A DNA stretch of 64,000 nucleotides from Bathymodiolus brooksi (lineage: Eukaryota; Mollusca; Bivalvia; Mytilida; Modiolidae), in contig OY804589.1 of the NCBI GenBank assembly GCA_963680875.1, forward strand, positions 1,736,001-1,800,000, written 5' to 3'. The position numbers were made by a program, and so were the translations under genes. Below the pieces are notes generated by a model, which did no database searches, was not told where the DNA came from, and worked only from the letters and a program-made list of their open reading frames with translations. This document shows, one piece after another, positions 13,250 to 27,740 of this stretch (positions are counted from its first letter, which is position 1; every line of letters begins with the position of its first letter).

Positions 13250-16200
13250 AGGGACAACCAAGAATGGACAATACAGAGACAATGTAAACATAAACGTTAA
13301 GTGACAACCAAGAATGTGCAATACAGAGACAATATAAACATAAACGTTCAGTGACAATCAAGAATGGACAATACAGAGACAATGTAAACATAAACGTTCA
13401 GTGACAACCAAGAATGGACAATACAGAGACAATGTAAACATAAACGTTAAGTGACAACCAAGAATGTGCAATACAGAGACAATGTAAACATAAACGTTAA
13501 GTGACAACCAAGAATGGACAATACAGAGACAATGTAAACATAAACGTTAAGTGATAACCTATAATGGACAATACAGAGACAATGTAAACATAAACGTTTA
13601 GTGACAACCAAGAATGGACAATACAGAGACAATGTAAACATAAACGTTCAGTGACAACCAAGAATGGACAATACAGAGACAATGTAAACATAAACGTTCA
13701 GTGACAACCAAGAATGGACAATACAGAGACAATGTAAACATAAACGTTAAGTGGCAACCAAGAATGGACAATACAGAGACAATGTAAACATAAACGTTCA
13801 GTGACAACCAAGAATGGACAATACAGAGACAATGTAATCATAAACGTTAAGGGACAACCAAGAATGGACAATACAAAGACAATGTAAACATAAACGTTAA
13901 GTGGCAACCAAGAATGGACAATACAGAGACAATGTAATCATAAACGTTAAGGGACAACCAAGAATGGACAATACAGAGACAATGTAAACATAAACGTTCA
14001 GTGACAACCAAGAATGGACAATACAGAGACAATGTAAACATAAACGTTCAGTGACAACCAAGAATGGACAATACAGAGACAATGTAAACATAAACGTTAA
14101 GGGACAACCAAGAATGGACAATACAGAGACAATGTAAACATAAACGTTCAGTGACAACCAAGAATGGACAATACAGAGACAATGTAAACATAAACGTTCA
14201 GTGACAACCAAGAATGGACAATACAGAGACAATGTAAACATAAACGTTAAGGGACAACCAAGAATGGACAATACAGAGACAATGTAAACATAAACGTTCA
14301 GTGACAACCAAGAATGGACAATACAGAGACAATGTAAGCATAAACGTTAAGTGGCAACCAAGAATGGACAATACAGAGACAATGTAAGCATAAACGTTAA
14401 GGGACAACCAAGAATGGACAATACAGAGACAATGTAAACATAAACGTTAAGGGACAACCAAGAATGTACAATACAGAGACAATGTAAACATAAACGTTCA
14501 GTGACAACCAAGAATGGACAATACAGAGACAATGTAAACATAAACGTTCAGTGACAACCAAGAATGGACAATACAGAGACAATGTAAACATAAACGTTCA
14601 GTGACAACCAAGAATGGACAATACAGAGACAATGTAAACATAAACGTTAAGTGGCAACCAAGAATGGACAATACAGAGACAATGTAAACATAAACGTTCA
14701 GTTACAACCAAGAATGGACAATACAGAGACAATGTAATCATAAACGTTAAGGGACAACCAAGAATGGACAATACAGAGACAATGTAAACATAAACATTAA
14801 GTGGCAACCAAGAATGGACAATACAGAGACAATGTAATCATAAACGTTAAGGGACAACCAAGAATGGACAATACAGAGACAATGTAAACATAAACGTTCA
14901 GTGACAACCAAGAATGGACAATACAGAGACAATGTAAACATAAACGTTCAGTGACAACCAAGAATGGACAATACAGAGACAATGTAAACATAAACGTTAA
15001 GGGACAACCAAGAATGGACAATACAGAGACAATGTAAACATAAACGTTCAGTGACAACCAAGAATGGACAATACAGAGACAATGTAAACATAAACGTTAA
15101 GTGACAACCAAGAATGGACAATACAGAGACAATGTAAACATAAACGTTAAGGGACAACCAAGAATGGACAATACAGAGACAATGTAAACATAAACGTTCA
15201 GTGACAACCAAGAATGGACAATACAGAGACAATGTAAGCATAAACGTTAAGTGGCAACCAAGAATGGACAATACAGAGACAATGTAAGCATAAACGTTAA
15301 GGGACAACCAAGAATGGACAATACAGAGACAATGTAAACATAAACGTTAAGGGACAACCAAGAATGGACAATACAGAGACAATGTAAACATAAACGTTAA
15401 GGGACAACCAAGAATGGACAATACAGAGACAATGTAAACATAAACGTTAAGTGACAACCAAGAATGTACAATACAGAGACAATGTAAACATAAACGTTAA
15501 GTGACAACCAAGAATGGACAATACAGAGACAATGTAAACATAAACGTTCAGTGACAACCAAGAATGGACAATACAGAGACAATGTAAACATAAACGTTAA
15601 GTGATAACCAAGAATGGACAATACAGAGACAATGTAATCATAAACGTTAAGGGACAACCAAGAATGGACAATACAGAGACAATGTAAACATAAACGTTAA
15701 GTGACAACCAAGAATGGACAATACAGAGACAATGTAAGCATAAACGTTAAGGGACATCCAAGAATGGACAATACAGAGACAATGTAAACATAAACGTTCA
15801 GTGACAACCAAGAATGGACAATACAGAGACAATGTAAACATAAACGTTAAGTGACAACCAAGAATGGACAATACAGAGACAATGTAAACATAAACGTTAA
15901 GTGACAACCAAGAATGGACAATACAGAGACAATGTAAACATAAACGTTCAGTGACAACCAAGAATGGACAATACAGAGACAATGTAAGCATAAACGTTAA
16001 GGGACAACCAAGAATGGACAATACAGAGACAATGTAAACATAAACGTTCAGTGACAACCAAGAATGGACAATACAGAGACAATGTAAACATAAACGTTAA
16101 GTGACAACCAAGAATGGACAATACAGAGACAATGTAAACATAAACGTTAAGTGGCAACCAAGAATGGACAATACAGAGACAATGTAAGCATAAACGTTAA

Positions 16201-16550
16201 GGGACAACCAAGAATGGACAATACAGAGACAATGTAAACATAAACGTTCAGTGACAACCAAGAATGGACAATACAGAGACAATGTAAACATAAACGTTAA
16301 GGGACAACCAAGAATGGACAATACAGAGACAATGTAAGCATAAACGTAAAGGGAAAACCAAGAATGGACAATACAGAGACAATGTAAACATAAACGTTAA
16401 GTGGCAACCAAGAATGGACAATACAGAGACAATGTAAGCATAAACGTTAAGGGACAACCAAGAATGGACATTACAGAGACAATGTAAACATAAACGTTAA
16501 GGGAAAACCAAGAATGGACAATACAGAGACAATGTAAACATAAACGTTAA
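12420..16550. repeat. About 4.1-kb segmental duplication, left copy (offset 9,046 bp)
   Basis: Unit order agrees monomer by monomer with 21466-25596. By eye I located these single-base differences: 12540/21586, 12959/22005, 13334/22380, 13399/22445, 13588/22634, 14828/23874, 15555/24601 and 16042/25088. Rare shared units include AATGTGC (13316), GATAACCTATAATGG (near 13556), AATCAT pairs (near 13834 and 13933), GTTACAACC (14701), GGGACATCC (15751) and GTAAAGGGAAAACC (16347). The offset equals 181 monomers minus the four GTTAGTGG deletions lying between. So few differences in about 4 kb indicate a recent event. Confidence 0.93.
12547..12556 (+). other. Deletion marker GTTAGTGG (copy 1 of 5)
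   Basis: GTTAAGTGG has lost one A. The marker recurs at 17696, 19095, 19844 and 21593, giving offsets of 5,149, 1,399, 749 and 1,749 bp. The undeleted ancestor form GTTAAGTGGAAACC is still present at about 10647, which gives a direction to the copying. Confidence 0.95.
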
Positions 16551-16595
16551 GTGGCAACCAAGAATGGATAATACAGAGACAATGTAATCATAAAC

Positions 16596-17994
16596 GTTAA
16601 GGGACAACCAAGAATGGACAATACAGAGACAATGTAAACATAAACGTTAAGGGACAACCAAGAATGGACAATACAGAGACAATGTAAACATAAACGTTAA
16701 GGGACAACCAAGAATGGACAATACAGAGACAATGTAAGCATAAACGTTAAGGGACAACCAAGAATAGACAATACAGAGACAATGTAAACATAAACGTTAA
16801 GTGGCAACCAAGAATGGACAATACAGAGACAATGTAAGCATAAACATTAAGGGACAACCAAGAATGGACAATACAGAGACAATGTAAAAATAAACGTTAA
16901 GGGACAACCATGAATGGACAATACAGAGACAATGTAAACATAAACGTTAAGTGACAACCAAGAATGTACAATACAGAGACAATGTAAACATAAACGTTAA
17001 GTGACAACCAAGAATGGACAATATAGAGACAATGTAAACATAAACGTTCAGTGACAACCAAGAATGGACAATACAGAGACAATGTAAACATAAACGTTAA
17101 GTGACAACCAAGAATGGACAATACAGAGACAATGTAAACATAAACGTAAAGTGGCAACCAAGAATGGATAATACAGAGACAATGTAAACATAAACGTTAA
17201 GGGACAACCAAGAATGGACAATACAGAGACAATGTAAACATAAACGTTAAGTGACAACCAAGAATGGACAATACAGAGACAATGTAAGCATAAACGTTAA
17301 GTGGCAACCAAGAATGGACAATACAGAGACAATGTAAACATAAACGTTCAGTGACAACCAAGAATGGACAATACAGAGACAATGTAAACATAAACGTTAA
17401 GTGACAACCAAGAATGGACAATACAGAGACAATGTAAACATAAACGTTCAGTGACAACCAAGAATGGACAATACAGAGACAATGTAAACATAAACGTTAA
17501 GTGACAACCAAGAATGGACAATACAGAGACAATGTAAACATAAACGTTAAGGGACAACCAAGAATGGACAATACGGAGACAATGTAAACATAAACGTTAA
17601 GTGGCAACCAAGAATGGACAATACAGAGGCAATGTAAACATAAACGTTAAGTGACAACCAAGAATGGACAATACAGAGACAATGTAAACATAAACGTTAG
17701 TGGAAACCAAGAATGGACAATACAGAGACAATGTAAACATAAACGTTAAGTGGCAACCAAGAATGGACAATACAGAGACAATGTAAACATAAACGTTAAG
17801 GGACAACCAAGAATGGACAATACAGAGACAATGTAAACATAGACGTTAAGTTGCAACCAAGAATGGACAATACAGAGACAATGTAAACATAAACGTTCAG
17901 TGACAACCAAGAATGGACAATACAGAGACAATGTAAACATAAACGTTAAGTGACAACCAAGAATGGACAATACAGAGACAATGTAAACATAAAC
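16596..17994. repeat. 28-monomer higher-order unit, copy 1 (period 1,399 bp)
   Basis: Ordered signature: three GGGAC units, AAGCAT, GAATAGACAATAC (near 16764), GTGGC with AAGCAT and CATTAAGG, ACCATGAATGG (near 16909), AATGTAC, CAATATAG (near 17022), GTAAAGTGGC with GGATAATAC, ACGGAG (17576), AGAGGCAATG (near 17627), GTTAGTGG (17696) and GTTGCAACC. It is followed directly by copy 2 and again at 20493. Partial copies lie at 26546 and 27794. Confidence 0.9.
17696..17705 (+). other. Deletion marker GTTAGTGG (copy 2 of 5)
   Basis: The same one-base deletion as at 12547, offset 5,149 bp (103 monomers minus one base). It belongs to the first 1.4-kb unit. Confidence 0.95.
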
Positions 17995-19393
17995 GTTAAG
18001 GGACAACCAAGAATGGACAATACAGAGACAATGTAAACATAAACGTTAAGGGACAACCAAGAATGGACAATACAGAGACAATGTAAACATAAACGTTAAG
18101 GGACAACCAAGAATGGACAATACAGAGACAATGTAAGCATAAACGTTAAGGGACAACCAAGAATAGACAATACAGAGACAATGTAAACATAAACGTTAAG
18201 TGGCAACCAAGAATGGACAATACAGAGACAATGTAAGCATAAACATTAAGGGACAACCAAGAATGGACAATACAGAGACAATGTAAACATAAACGTTAAG
18301 GGACAACCATGAATGGACAATACAGAGACAATGTAAACATAAACGTTAAGTGACAACCAAGAATGTACAATACAGAGACAATGTAAACATAAACGTTAAG
18401 TGACAACCAAGAATGGACAATATAGAGACAATGTAAACATAAACGTTCAGTGACAACCAAGAATGGACAATACAGAGACAATGTAAACATAAACGTTAAG
18501 TGACAACCAAGAATGGACAATACAGAGACAATGTAAACATAAACGTAAAGTGGCAACCAAGAATGGATAATACAGAGACAATGTAAACATAAACGTTAAG
18601 GGACAACCAAGAATGGACAATACAGAGACAATGTAAACATAAACGTTAAGTGACAACCAAGAATGGACAATACAGAGACAATGTAAGCATAAACGTTAAG
18701 TGGCAACCAAGAATGGACAATACAGAGACAATGTAAACATAAACGTTCAGTGACAACCAAGAATGGACAATACAGAGACAATGTAAACATAAACGTTAAG
18801 TGACAACCAAGAATGGACAATACAGAGACAATGTAAACATAAACGTTCAGTGACAACCAAGAATGGACAATACAGAGAAAATGTAAACATAAACGTTAAG
18901 TGACAACCAAGAATGGACAATACAGAGACAATGTAAACATAAACGTTAAGGGACAACCAAGAATGGACAATACGGAGACAATGTAAACATAAACGTTAAG
19001 TGGCAACCAAGAATGGACAATACAGAGGCAATGTAAACATAAACGTTAAGTGACAACCAAGAATGGACAATACAGAGACAATGTAAACATAAACGTTAGT
19101 GGAAACCAAGAATGGACAATACAGAGACAATGTAAACATAAACGTTAAGTGGCAACCAAGAATGGACAATACAGAGACAATGTAAACATAAACGTTAAGG
19201 GACAACCAAGAATGGACAATACAGAGACAATGTAAACATAAACGTTAAGTTGCAACCAAGAATGGACAATACAGAGACAATGTAAACATAAACGTTCAGT
19301 GACAACCAAGAATGGACAATACAGAGACAATGTAAACATAAACGTTAAGTGGCAACCAAGAATGGACAATACAGAGACAATGTAAACATAAAC
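17995..19393. repeat. 28-monomer higher-order unit, copy 2
   Basis: It repeats the full signature of copy 1, including GAATAGACAATAC, ACCATGAATGG near 18308, CAATATAG near 18420, ACGGAG near 18974, AGAGGCAATG near 19026 and GTTAGTGG at 19095. Copy-specific changes include GAGAAAATG near 18877. Confidence 0.9.
19095..19104 (+). other. Deletion marker GTTAGTGG (copy 3 of 5)
   Basis: Offset 1,399 bp from the marker at 17696, matching the period of the 28-monomer unit. Confidence 0.95.
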
Positions 19394-19843
19394 GTTCAGT
19401 GACAACCAAGAATGGACAATACAGAGACAATGTAAACATAAACGTTAAGTGACAACCAAGAATGGACAATACAGAGACAATGTAAACATAAACGTTAAGT
19501 GGCAACAAAGAATGGACAATACAGAGACAATGTAAACATAAACGTTAAGGGACAACCAAGAATGTACAATACAGAGACAATGTAAACATAAACGTTCAGT
19601 GACAACCAAGAATGGACAATACAGAGACAATGTAAACATAAACGTTCAGTGACAACCAAGAATGGACAATACAGAGACAATGTAAACATAAACGTTAAGT
19701 GACAACCAAGAATGGACAATACAGAGACAATGTAAACATAAACGTTAAGGGACAACCAAGAATGGACAATACAGAGACAATGTAAACATAAACGTTAAGG
19801 GACAACCAAGAATGGACAATACAGAGACAATGTAAACATAAAC

Positions 19844-19853
19844 GTTAGTGGAA
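19844..19853 (+). other. Deletion marker GTTAGTGG (copy 4 of 5)
   Basis: Offset 749 bp from the previous marker, fixing the period of the 15-monomer duplication. Confidence 0.95.
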
Positions 19854-20492
19854 ACCAAGAATGGACAATACAGAGACAATGTAAACATAAACGTTAAGTG
19901 GCAACCAAGAATGGACAATACAGAGACAATGTAAACATAAACGTTAAGGGACAACCAAGAATGGACAATACAGAGACAATGTAAACATAAACGTTAAGTT
20001 GCAACCAAGAAAGGACAATACAGAGACAATGTAAACATAAACGTTCAGTGACAACCAAGAATGGACAATACAGAGACAATGTAAACATAAACGTTAAGTG
20101 GCAACCAAGAATGGACAATACAGAGACAATGTAAACATAAACGTTCAGTGACAACCAAGAATGGACAATACAGAGACAATGTAAACATAAACGTTCAGTG
20201 ACAACCAAGAATGGACAATACAGAGACAATGTAAACATAAACGTTAAGTGGCAACAAAGAATGGACAATACAGAGACAATGTAAACATAAACGTTAAGGG
20301 ACAACCAAGAATGTACAATACAGAGACAATGTAAACATAAACGTTCAGTGACAACCAAGAATGGACAATACAGAGACAATGTAAACATAAACGTTCAGTG
20401 ACAACCAAGAATGGACAATACAGAGACAATGTAAACATAAACGTTAAGTGACAACCAAGAATGGACAATACAGAGACAATGTAAACATAAAC

Positions 20493-21892
20493 GTTAAGGG
20501 ACAACCAAGAATGGACAATACAGAGACAATGTAAACATAAACGTTAAGGGACAACCAAGAATGGACAATACAGAGACAATGTAAACATAAACGTTAAGGG
20601 ACAACCAAGAATGGACAATACAGAGACAATGTAAGCATAAACGTTAAGGGACAACCAAGAATAGACAATACAGAGACAATGTAAACATAAACGTTAAGTG
20701 GCAACCAAGAATGGACAATACAGAGACAATGTAAGCATAAATATTAAGGGACAACCAAGAATGGACAATACAGAGACAATGTAAACATAAACGTTAAGGG
20801 ACAACCATGAATGGACAATACAGAGACAATGTAAACATAAACGTTAAGTGACAACCAAGAATGTACAATACAGAGACAATGTAAACATAAACGTTAAGTG
20901 ACAACCAAGAATGGACAATATAGAGACAATGTAAACATAAACGTTCAGTGACAACCAAGAATGGACAATACAGAGACAATGTAAACATAAACGTTAAGTG
21001 ACAACCAAGAATGGACAATACAGAGACAATGTAAACATAAACGTAAAGTGGCAACCAAGAATGGATAATACAGAGACAATGTAAACATAAACGTTAAGGG
21101 ACAACCAAGAATGGACAATACAGAGACAATGTAAACATAAACGTTAAGTGACAACCAAGAATGGACAATACAGAGACAATGTAAGCATAAACGTTAAGTG
21201 GCAACCAAGAATGGACAATACAGAGACAATGTAAACATAAACGTTCAGTGACAACCAAGAATGGACAATACAGAGACAATGTAAACATAAACGTTAAGGG
21301 ACAACCAAGAATGGACAATACAGAGACAATGTAAACATAAACGTTCAGTGACAACCAAGAATGGACAATACAGAGACAATGTAAACATAAACGTTAAGTG
21401 ACAACCAAGAATGGACAATACAGAGACAATGTAAACATAAACGTTAAGGGACAACCAAGAATGGACAATACGGAGACAATGTAAACATAAACGTTAAGTG
21501 GCAACCAAGAATGGACAATACAGAGGCAATGTAAACATAAACGTTAAGTGACAACCAAGAATGGACAATACAGAGACAATGTAAACATAAACGTTAGTGG
21601 AAACCAAGAATGGACAATACAGAGACAATGTAAACATAAACGTTAAGTGGCAACCAAGAATGGACAATACAGAGACAATGTAAACATAAACGTTAAGGGA
21701 CAACCAAGAATGGACAATACAGAGACAATGTAAACATAAACGTTAAGTTGCAACCAAGAATGGACAATACAGAGACAATGTAAACATAAACGTTCAGTGA
21801 CAACCAAGAATGGACAATACAGAGACAATGTAAACATAAACGTTAAGTGGCAACCAAGAATGGACAATACAGAGACAATGTAAACATAAACG
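20493..21892. repeat. 28-monomer higher-order unit, copy 3
   Basis: The full signature again: GAATAGAC near 20661, ACCATGAATGG near 20806, CAATATAG near 20918, ACGGAG near 21470, AGAGGCAATG near 21523 and GTTAGTGG at 21593. A private double change turns AACATTAAG into AATATTAAG near 20741. Its right part runs into the 9,046-bp duplication. Confidence 0.9.
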
Positions 21893-24800
21893 TTCAGTGA
21901 CAACCAAGAATGGACAATACAGAGACAATGTAAACATAAACGTTAAGTGACAACCAAGAATGGACAATACAGAGACAATGTAAACATAAACGTTAAGTGG
22001 CAACAAAGAATGGACAATACAGAGACAATGTAAACATAAACGTTAAGGGACAACCAAGAATGTACAATACAGAGACAATGTAAACATAAACGTTCAGTGA
22101 CAACCAAGAATGGACAATACAGAGACAATGTAAACATAAACGTTCAGTGACAACCAAGAATGGACAATACAGAGACAATGTAAACATAAACGTTAAGTGG
22201 CAACCAAGAATGGACAATACAGAGACAATGTAAACATAAAAGTTAAGTGACAACCAAGAATGGACAATACAGAGACAATGTAAACATAAACGTTAAGGGA
22301 CAACCAAGAATGGACAATACAGAGACAATGTAAACATAAACGTTAAGTGACAACCAAGAATGTGCAATACAGAGACAATGTAAACATAAACGTTCAGTGA
22401 CAATCAAGAATGGACAATACAGAGACAATGTAAACATAAACGTTTAGTGACAACCAAGAATGGACAATACAGAGACAATGTAAACATAAACGTTAAGTGA
22501 CAACCAAGAATGTGCAATACAGAGACAATGTAAACATAAACGTTAAGTGACAACCAAGAATGGACAATACAGAGACAATGTAAACATAAACGTTAAGTGA
22601 TAACCTATAATGGACAATACAGAGACAATGTAAGCATAAACGTTTAGTGACAACCAAGAATGGACAATACAGAGACAATGTAAACATAAACGTTCAGTGA
22701 CAACCAAGAATGGACAATACAGAGACAATGTAAACATAAACGTTCAGTGACAACCAAGAATGGACAATACAGAGACAATGTAAACATAAACGTTAAGTGG
22801 CAACCAAGAATGGACAATACAGAGACAATGTAAACATAAACGTTCAGTGACAACCAAGAATGGACAATACAGAGACAATGTAATCATAAACGTTAAGGGA
22901 CAACCAAGAATGGACAATACAAAGACAATGTAAACATAAACGTTAAGTGGCAACCAAGAATGGACAATACAGAGACAATGTAATCATAAACGTTAAGGGA
23001 CAACCAAGAATGGACAATACAGAGACAATGTAAACATAAACGTTCAGTGACAACCAAGAATGGACAATACAGAGACAATGTAAACATAAACGTTCAGTGA
23101 CAACCAAGAATGGACAATACAGAGACAATGTAAACATAAACGTTAAGGGACAACCAAGAATGGACAATACAGAGACAATGTAAACATAAACGTTCAGTGA
23201 CAACCAAGAATGGACAATACAGAGACAATGTAAACATAAACGTTCAGTGACAACCAAGAATGGACAATACAGAGACAATGTAAACATAAACGTTAAGGGA
23301 CAACCAAGAATGGACAATACAGAGACAATGTAAACATAAACGTTCAGTGACAACCAAGAATGGACAATACAGAGACAATGTAAGCATAAACGTTAAGTGG
23401 CAACCAAGAATGGACAATACAGAGACAATGTAAGCATAAACGTTAAGGGACAACCAAGAATGGACAATACAGAGACAATGTAAACATAAACGTTAAGGGA
23501 CAACCAAGAATGTACAATACAGAGACAATGTAAACATAAACGTTCAGTGACAACCAAGAATGGACAATACAGAGACAATGTAAACATAAACGTTCAGTGA
23601 CAACCAAGAATGGACAATACAGAGACAATGTAAACATAAACGTTCAGTGACAACCAAGAATGGACAATACAGAGACAATGTAAACATAAACGTTAAGTGG
23701 CAACCAAGAATGGACAATACAGAGACAATGTAAACATAAACGTTCAGTTACAACCAAGAATGGACAATACAGAGACAATGTAATCATAAACGTTAAGGGA
23801 CAACCAAGAATGGACAATACAGAGACAATGTAAACATAAACATTAAGTGGCAACCAAGAATGGACAATACAGAAACAATGTAATCATAAACGTTAAGGGA
23901 CAACCAAGAATGGACAATACAGAGACAATGTAAACATAAACGTTCAGTGACAACCAAGAATGGACAATACAGAGACAATGTAAACATAAACGTTCAGTGA
24001 CAACCAAGAATGGACAATACAGAGACAATGTAAACATAAACGTTAAGGGACAACCAAGAATGGACAATACAGAGACAATGTAAACATAAACGTTCAGTGA
24101 CAACCAAGAATGGACAATACAGAGACAATGTAAACATAAACGTTAAGTGACAACCAAGAATGGACAATACAGAGACAATGTAAACATAAACGTTAAGGGA
24201 CAACCAAGAATGGACAATACAGAGACAATGTAAACATAAACGTTCAGTGACAACCAAGAATGGACAATACAGAGACAATGTAAGCATAAACGTTAAGTGG
24301 CAACCAAGAATGGACAATACAGAGACAATGTAAGCATAAACGTTAAGGGACAACCAAGAATGGACAATACAGAGACAATGTAAACATAAACGTTAAGGGA
24401 CAACCAAGAATGGACAATACAGAGACAATGTAAACATAAACGTTAAGGGACAACCAAGAATGGACAATACAGAGACAATGTAAACATAAACGTTAAGTGA
24501 CAACCAAGAATGTACAATACAGAGACAATGTAAACATAAACGTTAAGTGACAACCAAGAATGGACAATACAGAGACAATGTAAACATAAACGTTCAGTGA
24601 GAACCAAGAATGGACAATACAGAGACAATGTAAACATAAACGTTAAGTGATAACCAAGAATGGACAATACAGAGACAATGTAATCATAAACGTTAAGGGA
24701 CAACCAAGAATGGACAATACAGAGACAATGTAAACATAAACGTTAAGTGACAACCAAGAATGGACAATACAGAGACAATGTAAGCATAAACGTTAAGGGA

Positions 24801-25596
24801 CATCCAAGAATGGACAATACAGAGACAATGTAAACATAAACGTTCAGTGACAACCAAGAATGGACAATACAGAGACAATGTAAACATAAACGTTAAGTGA
24901 CAACCAAGAATGGACAATACAGAGACAATGTAAACATAAACGTTAAGTGACAACCAAGAATGGACAATACAGAGACAATGTAAACATAAACGTTCAGTGA
25001 CAACCAAGAATGGACAATACAGAGACAATGTAAGCATAAACGTTAAGGGACAACCAAGAATGGACAATACAGAGACAATGTAAACATGAACGTTCAGTGA
25101 CAACCAAGAATGGACAATACAGAGACAATGTAAACATAAACGTTAAGTGACAACCAAGAATGGACAATACAGAGACAATGTAAACATAAACGTTAAGTGG
25201 CAACCAAGAATGGACAATACAGAGACAATGTAAGCATAAACGTTAAGGGACAACCAAGAATGGACAATACAGAGACAATGTAAACATAAACGTTCAGTGA
25301 CAACCAAGAATGGACAATACAGAGACAATGTAAACATAAACGTTAAGGGACAACCAAGAATGGACAATACAGAGACAATGTAAGCATAAACGTAAAGGGA
25401 AAACCAAGAATGGACAATACAGAGACAATGTAAACATAAACGTTAAGTGGCAACCAAGAATGGACAATACAGAGACAATGTAAGCATAAACGTTAAGGGA
25501 CAACCAAGAATGGACATTACAGAGACAATGTAAACATAAACGTTAAGGGAAAACCAAGAATGGACAATACAGAGACAATGTAATCATAAACGTTAA
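21466..25596. repeat. About 4.1-kb segmental duplication, right copy
   Basis: This is the partner of 12420-16550 with the same rare units in the same order. At the right end one GTGGC/GGATAA monomer present at 16550 is missing here. The continuation of the left copy (16550-17557) is found at 26546-27553 instead, at offset 9,996. The extra 950 bp is the tandem duplication at 25693-26500. Confidence 0.93.
21593..21602 (+). other. Deletion marker GTTAGTGG (copy 5 of 5)
   Basis: Offset 9,046 bp from the copy at 12547, the same offset as the long segmental duplication, and 2,498 bp from the copy at 19095. Confidence 0.95.
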
Positions 25597-26500
25597 GGGA
25601 CAACCAAGAATGGACAATACAGAGACAATGTAAACATAAACGTTAAGGGACAACCAAGAATGGACAATACAGAGACAATGTAAACATAAACGTTAAGGGA
25701 CAACCAAGAATGGACAATACAGAGACAATGTAAGCATAAACGTTAAGGGACAACCAAGAATGGACAATACAGAGACAATGTAAACATAAACGTTCAGTGA
25801 CAACCAAGAATGGACAATACAGAGACAATGTAAACATAAACGTTCAGTGACAACCAAGAATGGACAATACAGAGACAATGTAAACATAAACGTTAAGTGA
25901 CAACCAAGAATGGACAATACAGAGACAATGTAAACATAAACGTTCAGTGACAACCAAGAATGGACAATACAGAGAAAATGTAAGCATAAACGTTAAGGGA
26001 CAACCAAGAATGGACAATACAGAGACAATGTAAACATAAACGTTCAGTGACAACCAAGAATGGACAATACAGAGACAATGTAAACATAAACGTTAAGTGA
26101 CAACCAAGAATGGACAATACAGAGACAATGTAAACATAAACGTTAAGTGGCAACCAAGAATGGACAATACAGAGACAATGTAAGCATAAACGTTAAGGGA
26201 CAACCAAGAATGGACAATACAGAGACAATGTAAACATAAACGTTCAGTGACAACCAAGAATGGACAATACAGAGACAATGTAAACATAAACGTTACGGGA
26301 CAACCAAGAATGGACAATACAGAGACAATGTAAGCATAAACGTTAAGGGAAAACCAAGAATGGACAATACAGAGACAATGTAAACATAAACGTTAAGTGG
26401 CAACCAAGAATGGACAATACAGAGACAATGTAAGCATAAACGTTAAGGGACAACCAAGAATGGACAATACAGAGACAATGTAAACATAAACGTTAAGGGA
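24743..26500. repeat. 19-monomer tandem duplication (period 950 bp)
   Basis: The series GTTCAG with AAGCAT, GGGAC, GTTCAG, GTGAC, GTGGC with AAGCAT, GGGAC, GTTCAG, GGGAC with AAGCAT, GGGAAAACC appears at about 24993-25550 and again at 25943-26500. The left flank agrees less well. The left-hand original near 15.7-16.5 kb has only one round, so this step happened after, or only in, the right copy of the 9,046-bp duplication. Confidence 0.85.
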
Positions 26501-27740
26501 AAACCAAGAATGGACAATACAGAGACAATGTAAACATAAACGTTAAGTGGCAACCAAGAATGGATAATACAGAGACAATGTAATCATAAACGTTAAGGGA
26601 CAACCAAGAATGGACAATACAGAGACAATGTAAACATAAACGTTAAGGGACAACCAAGAATGGACAATACAGAGACAATGTAAACATAAACGTTAAGGGA
26701 CAACCAAGAATGGACAATACAGAGACAATGTAAGCATAAACGTTAAGGGACAACCAAGAATAGACAATACAGAGACAATGTAAACATAAACGTTAAGTGG
26801 CAACCAAGAATGGACAATACAGAGACAATGTAAGCATAAACATTAAGGGACAACCAAGAATGGACAATACAGAGACAATGTAAACATAAACGTTAAGGGA
26901 CAACCATGAATGGACAATACAGAGACAATGTAAACATAAACGTTAAGTGACAACCAAGAATGTACAATACAGAGACAATGTAAACATAAACGTTAAGTGA
27001 CAACCAAGAATGGACAATATAGAGACAATGTAAACATAAACGTTCAGTGACAACCAAGAATGGACAATACAGAGACAATGTAAACATAAACGTTAAGTGA
27101 CAACCAAGAATGGACAATACAGAGACAATGTAAACATAAGCGTAAAGTGGCAACCAAGAATGGATAATACAGAGACAATGTAAACATAAACGTTAAGGGA
27201 CAACCAAGAATGGACAATACAGAGACAATGTAAACATAAACGTTAAGTGACAACCAAGAATGGACAATACAGAGACAATGTAAGCATAAACGTTAAGTGG
27301 CAACCAAGAATGGACAATACAGAGACAATGTAAACATAAACGTTCAGTGACAACCAAGAATGGACAATACAGAGACAATGTAAACATAAACGTTAAGTGA
27401 CAACCAAGAATGGACAATACAGAGACAATGTAAACATAAACGTTCAGTGACAACCAAGAATGGACAATACAGAGACAATGTAAACATAAACGTTAAGTGA
27501 CAACCAAGAATGGACAATACAGAGACAATGTAAACATAAACGTTAAGGGACAACCAAGAATGGACAATACAGAGACAATGTAAACATAAACGTTAAGTGA
27601 CAACCAAGAATGGACAATACAGAGACAATGTAAACAAACGTTCAGTGACAACCAAGAATGGACAATACAGAGAAAATGTAAACATAAATGTTAAGGGACA
27701 ACCAAGAATGGACAATACAGAGACAATGTAAACATAAACG
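26493..27740. repeat. 25-monomer tandem unit, copy 1 (period 1,248 bp)
   Basis: It starts with GGGAAAACC, then GTGGC with GGATAATAC and AATCAT, followed by the first part of the 1.4-kb signature (GAATAGAC near 26760, ACCATGAATGG near 26906, CAATATAG near 27018, ATAAGCGTAAAG near 27136). It ends with the two-base deletion AAACAAACG at 27632 and AAATGTTAAGG near 27687. Confidence 0.9.
27632..27641 (+). other. Two-base deletion AAACAAACG (copy 1 of 2)
   Basis: AAACATAAACG has lost two bases. The only other copy is at 28880, which gives an offset of 1,248 bp (25 monomers minus two bases). Confidence 0.95.

Larger units (their letters stand above)
19095..20492. repeat. 15-monomer tandem duplication (period 749 bp)
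   Basis: GTTAGTGG, GTGGC, GGGAC, GTTGC, GTTCAG, GTGGC, GTTCAG, then GTGGCAACAAAG and AATGTAC units occur from 19095 and again from 19844. The second round lacks a GTGAC unit and has a private AAGAAAGGAC near 20007. This insertion explains why the third 1.4-kb unit is 2,498 bp after the second rather than 1,399. Confidence 0.88.
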
